Source: Candidatus Saccharimonadales bacterium
GTDB taxonomy: Bacteria > Patescibacteriota > Saccharimonadia > UBA4664 > DATIHN01
Direction of reading: 5' to 3'
Length of the DNA: 46,274 nucleotides
Assembly (NCBI GenBank): GCA_035480635.1
Contig: DATIHN010000010.1
Location: 1-46,274 of the forward strand
Shown here: positions 1-6,365 of the stretch, piece by piece
Layout: each line of letters begins with the position of its first letter
Position numbering within the stretch: position 1 is the first letter of the stretch
The notes under the pieces: generated by a model
Seen by the model: only the letters and a program-made list of their open reading frames with translations
Database searches by the model: none
Told to the model about the DNA's origin: nothing
Translations under genes and position numbers: made by a program

Positions 1-507
<507 letters not shown>

Positions 508-625
508 CTTATTTTTGTGAGCTTGGCCTTCGGGCTGATATCGCAAAAATTGAGATTTGTTTGACTAGCAATTTGGGCACGTAAACTTGAGAATCGAGTA
601 GGTTGCAGGATTTATCGTGCAGCTT

Positions 626-735
<110 letters not shown>

Positions 736-740
736 TAATC

Positions 741-770
741 AAAAACCACCCTTTACGGGGTGGTTTTTGG
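741..770 (+). terminator. rRNA operon terminator
   Basis: An 11-bp perfect stem (741-751 with 758-768) with loop TTTACG ends in a run of T. It directly follows 5S rRNA. Its 3' arm and downstream bases are duplicated at 1356-1386. Confidence 0.9.
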
Positions 771-776
771 CGTCTA
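746..776 (+). repeat. 31-bp direct repeat, copy 1
   Basis: Bases 746-776 are identical to 1356-1386, 610 bp further on. The repeat spans most of the rRNA terminator plus a few bases beyond it. The two copies bracket the gene at 871-1335. Confidence 0.95.
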
Positions 777-870
777 AATTGTCATCGTGAGTATCGCGCG
801 GCCATCTAATAGTGAAGTTGCTTTTCTTTTGCGACTATGAGAAATTTGAGGCAACTAGGAGGGAATTCAA

Positions 871-1335
871 ATGCCGATGCCAGAGGGCTCAAACCCCGGA
901 GAAGACGAGCTAAAGGGTTTAGGCCCCAATGAACTAGCTCAAGCTAGAAAATACGCTTCGAAAGAAGATTGGTCTGCTAGACAAGTTGAAGGTGACACTG
1001 AGGACAAAGAAGCGGCTGAAGCTAATGAAGAAACCTTGGCTCGTGCCGCTAATATGATAGTGAAGAATACGGGTGAAAAGCTCCCAGACGAGCTAAGATC
1101 AGCACAGAAGACCGCTCGGAAAGAGGCCGATGAACTGAGAGATTCTCTGCAGACTAACACAGACATCAGAGATGCTAACCTTTGGCGCTCAGAGCAACAT
1201 TTCCGTAAAGACGAAGAGGGCTACAAAGAGCAAGCCATCAAAGACGCGAGAGAGGCAGTTAGTGAGGCCCACCCCGACGGCATTGACGTGAAGTACCCAC
1301 CCTATACAGACGAAACTCCACCAGAAGTTAAATAG
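871..1335 (+). CDS. Charged hypothetical protein
   Basis: A 154-residue protein of unknown function. The start is an ATG with a strong ribosome binding site (AGGAGGG about 8 bases upstream). The product is soluble and very hydrophilic: Glu, Lys, Ala, Asp and Arg dominate, there is no signal peptide or membrane segment, and the stretch from about residue 25 to 135 looks helical and possibly coiled-coil. It has no Cys and no recognisable catalytic motif. It stands alone between two copies of the same terminator repeat, so it looks like a separate insertion downstream of the rRNA operon. Its opening (MP..., acidic, NPG) is loosely reminiscent of the unknown protein at 8500-9600, but I cannot show homology by eye. 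Confidence 0.75.
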   Translation: MPMPEGSNPGEDELKGLGPNELAQARKYASKEDWSARQVEGDTEDKEAAEANEETLARAANMIVKNTGEKLPDELRSAQKTARKEADELRDSLQTNTDIRDANLWRSEQHFRKDEEGYKEQAIKDAREAVSEAHPDGIDVKYPPYTDETPPEVK

Positions 1336-1353
1336 CTGAAAGATTCTTAACAA

Positions 1354-1378
1354 ACCCACCCTTTACGGGGTGGTTTTT
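1354..1378 (+). terminator. Terminator after the charged hypothetical gene
   Basis: A CCACCC...GGGTGG stem with loop TTTACG, followed by five T. It lies 20 bases after the stop codon of 871-1335. Confidence 0.8.
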
Positions 1379-1386
1379 GGCGTCTA
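1356..1386 (+). repeat. 31-bp direct repeat, copy 2
   Basis: Exact copy of 746-776. Here the 5' arm beyond the repeat has diverged (an AAACC stretch instead of five A), so the stem is shorter. It still gives a CCACCC/GGGTGG hairpin with a T run, and so serves as terminator for 871-1335. Confidence 0.95.
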
Positions 1387-1409
1387 GGCAAGCTAAGATA
1401 AGCATAATC

Positions 1410-2831
1410 GTGATAGCCTTGCCTTATTCTATCTTGCGCCATCCTAGGTTTAGGATCGTGACTTTTATTCTGCTCGCAGTCCTAATGGCTGCTATCGGAA
1501 TCTATTTGATTTATCACGCTCGGGCCACCAATGCTGACATCAATAATGACGGCAAAGTCGACGTCAGCGATCTTTCAATTCTGGCCAGCAATTATGGTTT
1601 GGGCGGGAAGACCTTTAGCCAGGGTGATCTCAACGGTGATGGTTATGTGACCATTCTAGACATCTCGATTCTAGCGGCCAATTGGGGCAGGATAACCATT
1701 TCGCCGCCGTCTAGTATTAACACAGATTGCTCGACCGACGTCACCGACGCCATGCAAGCCTGGTTGGATAGTGTGCCCAACAATTCAGTCATTGAACTAA
1801 AACCCGGGGCCTGCTATCGGTCCGAAAATACACTAGCCCTCATCAATAAAACCGGGATTATTCTAAACGGCAACGGCGCCACCATCAAAGCCATAACCGA
1901 TGGATCTGGTACGTCTAATCGCTATAAGAACGACCCCGATTGGCCTAGAAACCGCTACCATCTAGGAATCATCACAAGCACTAGCATTCAAGTTAATAAC
2001 TTGAAGATTATCGGCCCTAATCCCTCGAACGTTTATCTTGGCAACGGTAATTTTGATGATACTTGCTACAATCAAACCCTAGAGGCTCAACACGGCATCA
2101 TTGTTGATAGCTCTTCCGGCGTCGTTATCGATGGAGTGACGATAAATAATGTCTACGGAGACTTCGTTAATTTTACTGGCGGCAGCGAAGCTACTTGGTC
2201 TAACGGGGTAACGCTCAAGAATTCAACACTAAGCAAAAACGGCCGGCAAGGCCTCGGGCTGACTGGCGTCAAAAACTTAACAGTCAATAATAATACAATA
2301 GATAACGTTTGCCGGACGGCGCTGGACCTTGAACCCAACTCGGATACTGGCGGGGTCACAGATGCGGTATTTCAAAACAACACTTTTGGGGCTGTCCGCT
2401 TCAGTTTCTTCAGCGCTGGTGGCAGGAGTGCCAATATTCACCGCATCACCATCCAAAACAATAACGTTCAGCGCTTTAGCTTTAGTGCTGAGACAGGACC
2501 GCTGGCGTTGCCGTTTGGTCGCCGCAGTGGTTTTTATGTCATCGGTAATACTCGGGGCGATCCGGGGATTAATGAAGACAACATGAGTTTTGTGGAAATT
2601 GATGACATCATTGTCTCGGGTAATCACAACTTCTATCAATCACCCAAAACCGCTAAAGAAGGGGTCACCCTAAATGACACTAACCAGGTTAAGGTTTATC
2701 GCAATGACTTCAATAACTCGCCGGCGCCGCTGGGGCTAGTTGGGACCAATACCTCTGTAATTGAATGCGAGAACAAATCTAACGGCGTCTATTTGCCTAC
2801 TTCATTAGTACCTTGCCCAGGTGGGTTATAA
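1410..2831 (+). CDS. Dockerin-like, beta-helix surface protein
   Basis: A predicted exported or membrane-anchored protein of about 473 residues. A hydrophobic segment (FILLAVLMAAIGIYLIY) lies near the N-terminus. Two dockerin/EF-hand-like Ca-binding loops follow directly: DINNDGKVDVSDLSILA and DLNGDGYVTILDISILA. The remaining ~370 residues are rich in Asn, Thr, Gly and Val with repeated 'V.NN.' rungs, as in right-handed parallel beta-helix proteins of the pectate-lyase-like or NosD type. The start is uncertain. GTG 1410 is chosen because the in-frame TTG at 1377 lies inside the upstream terminator; GTG 1458 would also keep the signal anchor. No clear ribosome site is seen for any of them. A likely role is binding or cleaving a carbohydrate outside the cell; the substrate is unknown. 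Confidence 0.75.
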   Translation: MIALPYSILRHPRFRIVTFILLAVLMAAIGIYLIYHARATNADINNDGKVDVSDLSILASNYGLGGKTFSQGDLNGDGYVTILDISILAANWGRITISPPSSINTDCSTDVTDAMQAWLDSVPNNSVIELKPGACYRSENTLALINKTGIILNGNGATIKAITDGSGTSNRYKNDPDWPRNRYHLGIITSTSIQVNNLKIIGPNPSNVYLGNGNFDDTCYNQTLEAQHGIIVDSSSGVVIDGVTINNVYGDFVNFTGGSEATWSNGVTLKNSTLSKNGRQGLGLTGVKNLTVNNNTIDNVCRTALDLEPNSDTGGVTDAVFQNNTFGAVRFSFFSAGGRSANIHRITIQNNNVQRFSFSAETGPLALPFGRRSGFYVIGNTRGDPGINEDNMSFVEIDDIIVSGNHNFYQSPKTAKEGVTLNDTNQVKVYRNDFNNSPAPLGLVGTNTSVIECENKSNGVYLPTSLVPCPGGL

Positions 2832-2859
2832 ACCATAAGTAAAAAAATCGCTTATGCTA

Positions 2860-2888
2860 TTGACAGCATAACCGCATTATGCTAGAAT
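2860..2888 (+). promoter_or_regulatory. Strong sigma70-type promoter
   Basis: TTGACA (2860-2865), a 17-bp spacer, then TAGAAT (2883-2888). Transcription should begin near 2895, giving a leader of about 130 nt before the KGG gene. Confidence 0.85.
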
Positions 2889-2894
2889 TTGCCC

Positions 2895-3018
2895 AATTTG
2901 GTGGTGCCAGCGTCCTCAACCAAAAATCATAAGCATTATGGCTAGCTTTTTGTTGAAACGTCCAAAGGCAGATGAGGGTCCGCTGTGGCACCATATAAAG
3001 TAATTAAGCACTAAGGAG
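2895..3018 (+). ncRNA. Structured leader RNA of the KGG gene
   Basis: The transcript between the promoter and the KGG gene can fold into a closed domain. The arms TGGTGCCA (2902-2909) and TGGCACCA (2986-2993) are exact complements, extended by GCG/CGC across a small bulge and by CCTC (2914-2917)/GAGG (2974-2977). An inner hairpin CATAA-GCA-TTATG occupies 2928-2940. The ribosome site AAGGAG (3013-3018) lies outside the closed domain. I do not recognise it as a known riboswitch, SRP RNA or T-box. It may be a cis-regulator or a separate small RNA. Confidence 0.55.
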
Positions 3019-3024
3019 TTGACT

Positions 3025-3243
3025 ATGTCAGGCACAAACCTAGGTGGCACTAAGGCTGCTAAGACCAACAAGCAACGCTACGGGCTGAACTTCTACCAAG
3101 AAATCGGCCGCATGGGTGGTAAAAAGAGTACGGGTGGAGGCTTTGCCAAAAACCCTGAACTGGCTCGCGAAGCCGGCCGCAAAGGCGGCTTGCGATCACG
3201 CCGCTCAAAGAAAAGCGAAGCTAGCGACCAATTAGCGGCTTAA
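3025..3243 (+). CDS. KGG-domain general stress protein
   Basis: A small basic protein (72 residues) with the glycine/lysine-rich pattern of the stress-induced KGG family: GRMGGKKSTGGGFAKNP and then AREAGRKGGLRS. Such proteins occur in many bacteria, including Saccharibacteria, and relate to the B. subtilis GsiB and E. coli YciG type. Their biochemical role is unclear; they are associated with desiccation or general stress. The ATG at 3025 has AAGGAG 6 bases upstream; the in-frame TTG at 3019 touches the ribosome site and is rejected. It is transcribed alone from the strong promoter at 2860, through a long folded leader, and ends at a bidirectional terminator. Confidence 0.88.
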   Translation: MSGTNLGGTKAAKTNKQRYGLNFYQEIGRMGGKKSTGGGFAKNPELAREAGRKGGLRSRRSKKSEASDQLAA

Positions 3244-3251
3244 AGCCACTA

Positions 3252-3285
3252 AACTAAAAAAGACCCCTCGGGGTCTTTTTTAGTT
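3252..3285. terminator. Bidirectional terminator
   Basis: A perfect stem of about 16 bp, with A-rich and T-rich outer ends and the core AGACCCC-TC-GGGGTCT (3261-3276). It serves the KGG gene on the plus strand and the peptidase gene on the minus strand, whose stop codon lies within it. Confidence 0.9.
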
Positions 3286-3753
3286 GTGAGCTAGCCTGGG
3301 GCGCTCGAAATTATCTATGACTGTGCGTTTAACGCGGCTGAGTTGATTTTGATTAGTGGTCCACCTGGAGCCACAAATGAAGCAGCTGAAGCTGTGACGG
3401 CCGCTCTGGAGGCTAAAGTTATCACAACTGGGGCAGGTCGCCCGTTTGCTCAGCCATTCGTCGTAGCTGGCGATGCAGCGGTTAATGTGGGCCTCATCGA
3501 TTTTAATGCTATAAGTCATAGCCATCCGGCGGACAAAGTCCCAGGCGTCCATTTCCATGGTTAGAAGTTGCATATCGTAGGTGTAATATTTATGACCCAG
3601 ATAAGCGTGGCCGATTTCGTGTAATAAGCCGATTTTACCGTCGTTACGCTTCAAGCGCTTAGGGTCATAAGTAATGGTTTGAGCTTTGGGTGAGTACATA
3701 AAAAACCTTCCAGGGACGAATGTATACTCAGGAAAGTTCTTCAAAAAATCCAA
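3280..3753 (-). CDS. ImmA/IrrE-like zinc peptidase
   Basis: About 157 residues. The motif HEIGHAYLGH is a gluzincin HExxH site with a third ligand candidate, as in ImmA/IrrE (COG2856-like) peptidases that cleave repressors or act in stress control. The C-terminal third carries a four-cysteine zinc ribbon (CPSC...CFICG). There is no signal peptide, so it is cytoplasmic. The start is probably the TTG at 3753, because GGAGGG lies 8 bases before it; a TTG at 3777 in the same frame would put that site inside the gene. No helix-turn-helix partner gene is next to it. The regulatory role is inferred from the family; the metalloprotease assignment is well supported by motif. Confidence 0.75.
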   Translation of the reverse strand: MDFLKNFPEYTFVPGRFFMYSPKAQTITYDPKRLKRNDGKIGLLHEIGHAYLGHKYYTYDMQLLTMEMDAWDFVRRMAMTYSIKIDEAHINRCIASYDEWLSKRATCPSCDNFSLQSGRHSFSCFICGSRWTTNQNQLSRVKRTVIDNFERPRLAHN

Positions 3754-3813
3754 AATTGTGCACCCTCCAGTAGCCAATTACAGTATAGTTTTGCGGCCAC
3801 TTGCTGTCTAGCA

Positions 3814-4653
3814 TTAGAGCAATAGCCGCTCGGCCTGGCTGGCCAGGAGTAGAGCACCAATAACCGGGGCCGTTTCAACATACTTGGCCAGCTTAATTGG
3901 GGGGATGCCATAGCGAAAATCGGCCGCCATATAGTGAGCCAAGGGTCTCGCAAAACGGCGCCAGTGGACGCTAACCCCACCTGCTAGCACCAATACATCA
4001 GGGGCGTAGACGGCCACTAACGAACTCAAACCCGCGGCCAAATGCTGAGCGATTTGATCCCAAGTTTTGGCGTCATGAATCTCGTAAGCAAACTTGCCGT
4101 ATTGGCGCTTGATAGCGCGACCTGAAGCCAGGGCCTCAAAGTGGCCGCGAGCGCCACAGCTGCATTCAGGACCATCTTGAGCGATCGTGATATGGCCGGC
4201 CTCAATGTTTCTAGCGGCTCCATGATAAACTTGGCCATCCGTGATCAAACTAACACCAATACCAGTGCTGATAGTGACGTAGAGGACCCTTTGGTAGTCT
4301 TTGCCGGCACCCAAAATGGCTTCGGCCAGGCCGCCGCAAGCAGCATCATGCTGCACGACTACATTGGCGTGAAGGCTGCGTTCCAAACCGCGCTTAATCT
4401 CGACGTTATGCCACGGCAGATTAGGTGGCGTCAGGATGACACCTTTATGGAGATCCAACGGCCCGGGAGTTGAGACACCAATGCTGGCCACCGGCCGACC
4501 GGCTGAGACCTGATGCACCAATTCAATCATGGCCGCGAGGGCTGCCCGCGGGTCTTTGGGGGTGGCGATTTTGTGCGAGCGAATCATCCGGCGTCCGTCG
4601 TTTGAAGCCGCTGCTAGCAGCTTGGTACCGCCGATGTCGATGCCAACATACAT
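3814..4653 (-). CDS. ROK-family sugar kinase (glucokinase-like)
   Basis: About 280 residues of a ROK-type kinase. The N-terminal phosphate loop is GIDIGGTK (residues 4-11). The catalytic region has QHDAACGGLAEA, the ROK signature EAGHITI follows, and a CSCGARGHFEALASG zinc-site region comes after; one of the usual Cys ligands is replaced by His. The family phosphorylates glucose or N-acetyl sugars with ATP. The gene may feed sugar phosphate to the cell, but the substrate cannot be read from sequence. The start at 4653 is chosen because a promoter -10 box sits 6 bases before it; upstream in-frame sequence to 4725 would be promoter DNA. It is monocistronic and divergent from the small RNA at 4754. 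Confidence 0.88.
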   Translation of the reverse strand: MYVGIDIGGTKLLAAASNDGRRMIRSHKIATPKDPRAALAAMIELVHQVSAGRPVASIGVSTPGPLDLHKGVILTPPNLPWHNVEIKRGLERSLHANVVVQHDAACGGLAEAILGAGKDYQRVLYVTISTGIGVSLITDGQVYHGAARNIEAGHITIAQDGPECSCGARGHFEALASGRAIKRQYGKFAYEIHDAKTWDQIAQHLAAGLSSLVAVYAPDVLVLAGGVSVHWRRFARPLAHYMAADFRYGIPPIKLAKYVETAPVIGALLLASQAERLLL

Positions 4654-4659
4654 ACATGT

Positions 4660-4689
4660 ATTGTAGGCCGAAAAGCCATGATAATCCAA
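4660..4689 (-). promoter_or_regulatory. Promoter of the ROK kinase, leaderless
   Basis: On the minus strand: TTGGAT (4689-4684), an 18-bp spacer, TACAAT (4665-4660), then 6 bases to the ATG at 4653. The transcript is expected to begin at or next to the start codon. No Shine-Dalgarno site is present. Confidence 0.7.
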
Positions 4690-4718
4690 AACCTTAAGCG
4701 AAATAAGCGAGAAGTGTG

Positions 4719-4747
4719 TTGACAAAAAAATGCAATTGTGTTAGACT
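4719..4747 (+). promoter_or_regulatory. Strong promoter of the small RNA
   Basis: TTGACA (4719-4724), a 17-bp spacer, TAGACT (4742-4747). The start site is predicted near 4754. Confidence 0.85.
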
Positions 4748-4753
4748 CTTAAA

Positions 4754-4942
4754 CCATACCGTGATTATTGCCGAGGTGGTCCCAGGTTGGGGCTTTGTAA
4801 GTTTGGTATATGAGTGCTCACCTCCTTATATGCCATGTACCTTCCAAAAGCCCCATCCTCGGATCGGCTCACAAATGGCTCTCAAGTTGCTTGGGATGCG
4901 GCGCGCAAGCGATCCCTTCCTCAGCAGCTTGAGGGCTTTTTG
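4754..4942 (+). ncRNA. Small RNA with an anti-Shine-Dalgarno segment
   Basis: An independent transcription unit of about 190 nt with its own promoter (4719-4747) and intrinsic terminator, and no ORF that looks coding. It folds as nested helices: CCGAGG (4771-4776)/CCTCGG (4857-4862), GGGGCTTT (4789-4796)/AAAGCCCC (4847-4854), and GGTATAT (4805-4811)/ATATGCC (4828-4834). The top of this arm contains TCACCTCCTTA (4818-4828), the exact 3' tail of bacterial 16S rRNA. The S1-domain gene downstream has AAGGAGG (5027-5033), which could pair with CCTCCTT. It lacks the conserved cores of SRP RNA, RNase P RNA and tmRNA. It could instead be an attenuated leader of the S1 operon, but that operon has its own promoter at 4953. 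Confidence 0.72.
4878..4942 (+). terminator. Terminator of the small RNA
   Basis: A 14-bp outer stem (4878-4891 with 4923-4936, two G-U pairs) encloses a second GGGAT/ATCCC stem and is followed by five T (4937-4941). Confidence 0.85.
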
Positions 4943-4952
4943 ATTGCTAATC

Positions 4953-4982
4953 TTTACAGATGGGGTGTCATTAGGTTAGAAT
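4953..4982 (+). promoter_or_regulatory. Promoter of the S1-infB operon
   Basis: TTTACA (4953-4958), an 18-bp spacer, TAGAAT (4977-4982). The start is expected near 4989, which gives a leader of about 75 nt containing two short GC-rich hairpins. Confidence 0.75.
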
Positions 4983-5026
4983 AAGCCTAAATCGCCGCCG
5001 CATTTTGGGCGGAGAAAATTTGTTCG

Positions 5027-5054
5027 AAGGAGGAAGCCAGCCAAGAGGGCTGGC
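5027..5054 (+). promoter_or_regulatory. Distant ribosome site plus hairpin before the S1 gene
   Basis: A perfect AAGGAGGA (5027-5034) lies 30 bases before the ATG at 5065, too far for a normal start. Between them GCCAGCC (5036-5042) and GGCTGGC (5048-5054) form a 7-bp hairpin with loop AAGAG. Folding would bring the site to about 11-12 bases from the ATG. Translation may therefore depend on this hairpin. Confidence 0.5.
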
Positions 5055-5064
5055 CCTGTCTACT

Positions 5065-6177
5065 ATGCCTAGTAAAAGTAAAATCGAAAATCCAACCATG
5101 GAGGAGCTGTTAGCTGAGCAACCGGCCGTTGGCATGGCCGTGGGTGATGTGGCCGAAGGGACTGTGATTGCGGCCGAAAAGCATGAGGTCTGGTTAGACC
5201 TTGGCATGCGTGGCACCGGTCTAGTGGTCGGTCGCGAAATTGAACAAGCTAGTGATATCAAGCCGGGCGACGTTATTAGTGCTAGCGTGTTAGAACCTGA
5301 AACTGAGGGTGGTTACGCCGTTTTAAGTCTAAAGAAAGTGGCCAAAGAAAAGGGCTGGGAAGTCCTGGAGGAACGGGCTAAAACCGGCGAGGTCTTCAGC
5401 GTGCATCCCTATGATGCCAACAAAGGTGGCCTCTTGATCGAGGTCGAAGGCATCCGCGGATTCTTGCCAGTTTCGCAATTATCAGCCGAAAACTATCCCC
5501 GAGTATCTGGTGCCGACAAAGATGAAATCTTACATCGCTTGGTTAGCTTAGTTAATAAACCCTTGCAGGTTAGGATTCTGGACGTCAATCGCCGCGAGAG
5601 CAAATTGATTCTATCGGAGAAAGCCGCTCGGCGCGAGGACACCGAAGGCAAGGTGGCCAAACTGAAAGTCGGCGATGAAATTGAAGGTGTTGTAACCGGC
5701 GTAGTCGATTTTGGCATCTTCGTTAACGTCGATGGCATCGAAGGCTTGGTCCACATATCGGAAATCGCTTGGGACCGAGTTGAGAGCCCCGCCAAATACG
5801 TCAAAGTCGGGGATAGCGTCAAAGCTAAAATAATTTCGATTGATCGCGATAAACTGTCGCTTTCAATGAAACAGCTCCAGCCCGATCCTTGGCTCAAAGA
5901 AATTGCCAAACTGAAAGTTGGCGATGAGGTTGAGGGCAAAATCACGCGGATCACACCTTTTGGCGCCTTTGTCCAAGTTACCCCTGCCATTGAAGCTCTG
6001 GTGCACATTTCGGAACTGAGCGACGAGCACGTCGAAGACCCCAACAAATTGGTCAAGCTGGGTGAGAATAAACAATTCCGCGTTATTGCCATTGATCCGG
6101 AAGCTCACAAACTTTCCCTAAGCTTAAAAGCCAAAACCACCAAACCCCGGGCCAAGGCGGCTAAGAGTGAGGACTAG
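5065..6177 (+). CDS. rpsA: Four-domain S1 RNA-binding protein (S1-like)
   Basis: A 370-residue protein made of four S1 (OB-fold) domains at about residues 26-92, 107-184, 201-270 and 284-356. The last two are the most canonical (GIFVNVDGIEGLVHISE; GAFVQVTPAIEALVHISE). Bacterial S1 proteins bind mRNA at the 30S platform and help start translation; proteobacterial S1 has six domains, while many Gram-positives and CPR have about four. Start ATG 5065 is chosen because in-frame codons before it give a poor N-terminus. It is the first gene of an operon with ylxR, infB and rbfA, in the slot usually held by nusA; there are no KH domains, so it is not NusA. The C-terminus is a Lys-rich tail. Confidence 0.85.
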   Translation: MPSKSKIENPTMEELLAEQPAVGMAVGDVAEGTVIAAEKHEVWLDLGMRGTGLVVGREIEQASDIKPGDVISASVLEPETEGGYAVLSLKKVAKEKGWEVLEERAKTGEVFSVHPYDANKGGLLIEVEGIRGFLPVSQLSAENYPRVSGADKDEILHRLVSLVNKPLQVRILDVNRRESKLILSEKAARREDTEGKVAKLKVGDEIEGVVTGVVDFGIFVNVDGIEGLVHISEIAWDRVESPAKYVKVGDSVKAKIISIDRDKLSLSMKQLQPDPWLKEIAKLKVGDEVEGKITRITPFGAFVQVTPAIEALVHISELSDEHVEDPNKLVKLGENKQFRVIAIDPEAHKLSLSLKAKTTKPRAKAAKSED

Positions 6178-6365
6178 TGGCCGAAGTTCGGCGAATGTGT
6201 CGAATTTGCCGGCTGCACCATCCCAAAGCTGAAATGACTAGATGGGTCATTGACCGAGGCGAACCAAAACCAGACCCAAAACAAAATCAGCCCGGCCGAG
6301 GGCTCTACACCTGCAGCCCAGAATGCGCCACCAAATTAACCAAACTAACAGGTCTTAAACGATGA
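6177..6365 (+). CDS. ylxR: YlxR/RnpM family RNA-binding protein
   Basis: A 62-residue basic protein of the YlxR (DUF448) family. The family pattern is present: CRICRLHHPKAEM..W near the start, then PGRGLYTC...C. Homologues bind nucleic acid, and in B. subtilis the protein (RnpM) modulates RNase P. The GTG start at 6177 overlaps the last base of the S1 stop codon, so it is translationally coupled. It precedes infB, its standard neighbour. It is shorter than many homologues but complete. Confidence 0.88.
   Translation: MAEVRRMCRICRLHHPKAEMTRWVIDRGEPKPDPKQNQPGRGLYTCSPECATKLTKLTGLKR

Noticed and set aside
1377-1409. TTG 1377 as start of the beta-helix protein
   Set aside because: It lies inside the T run of the upstream terminator, so a transcript starting after it would not contain it and one starting before would end there.
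2895-3018. SRP (4.5S) RNA in the KGG leader
   Set aside because: The sequence AAGGCAGATGA resembles part of 4.5S RNA, but the essential GGAAG/AGCAG tetraloop helix is absent.
4754-4942. 6S RNA, RNase P RNA or tmRNA for the small RNA before the S1 gene
   Set aside because: Its 5' and 3' ends do not close on each other as in 6S, there is no P4 core of RNase P, and no tag frame or tRNA-like end of tmRNA.
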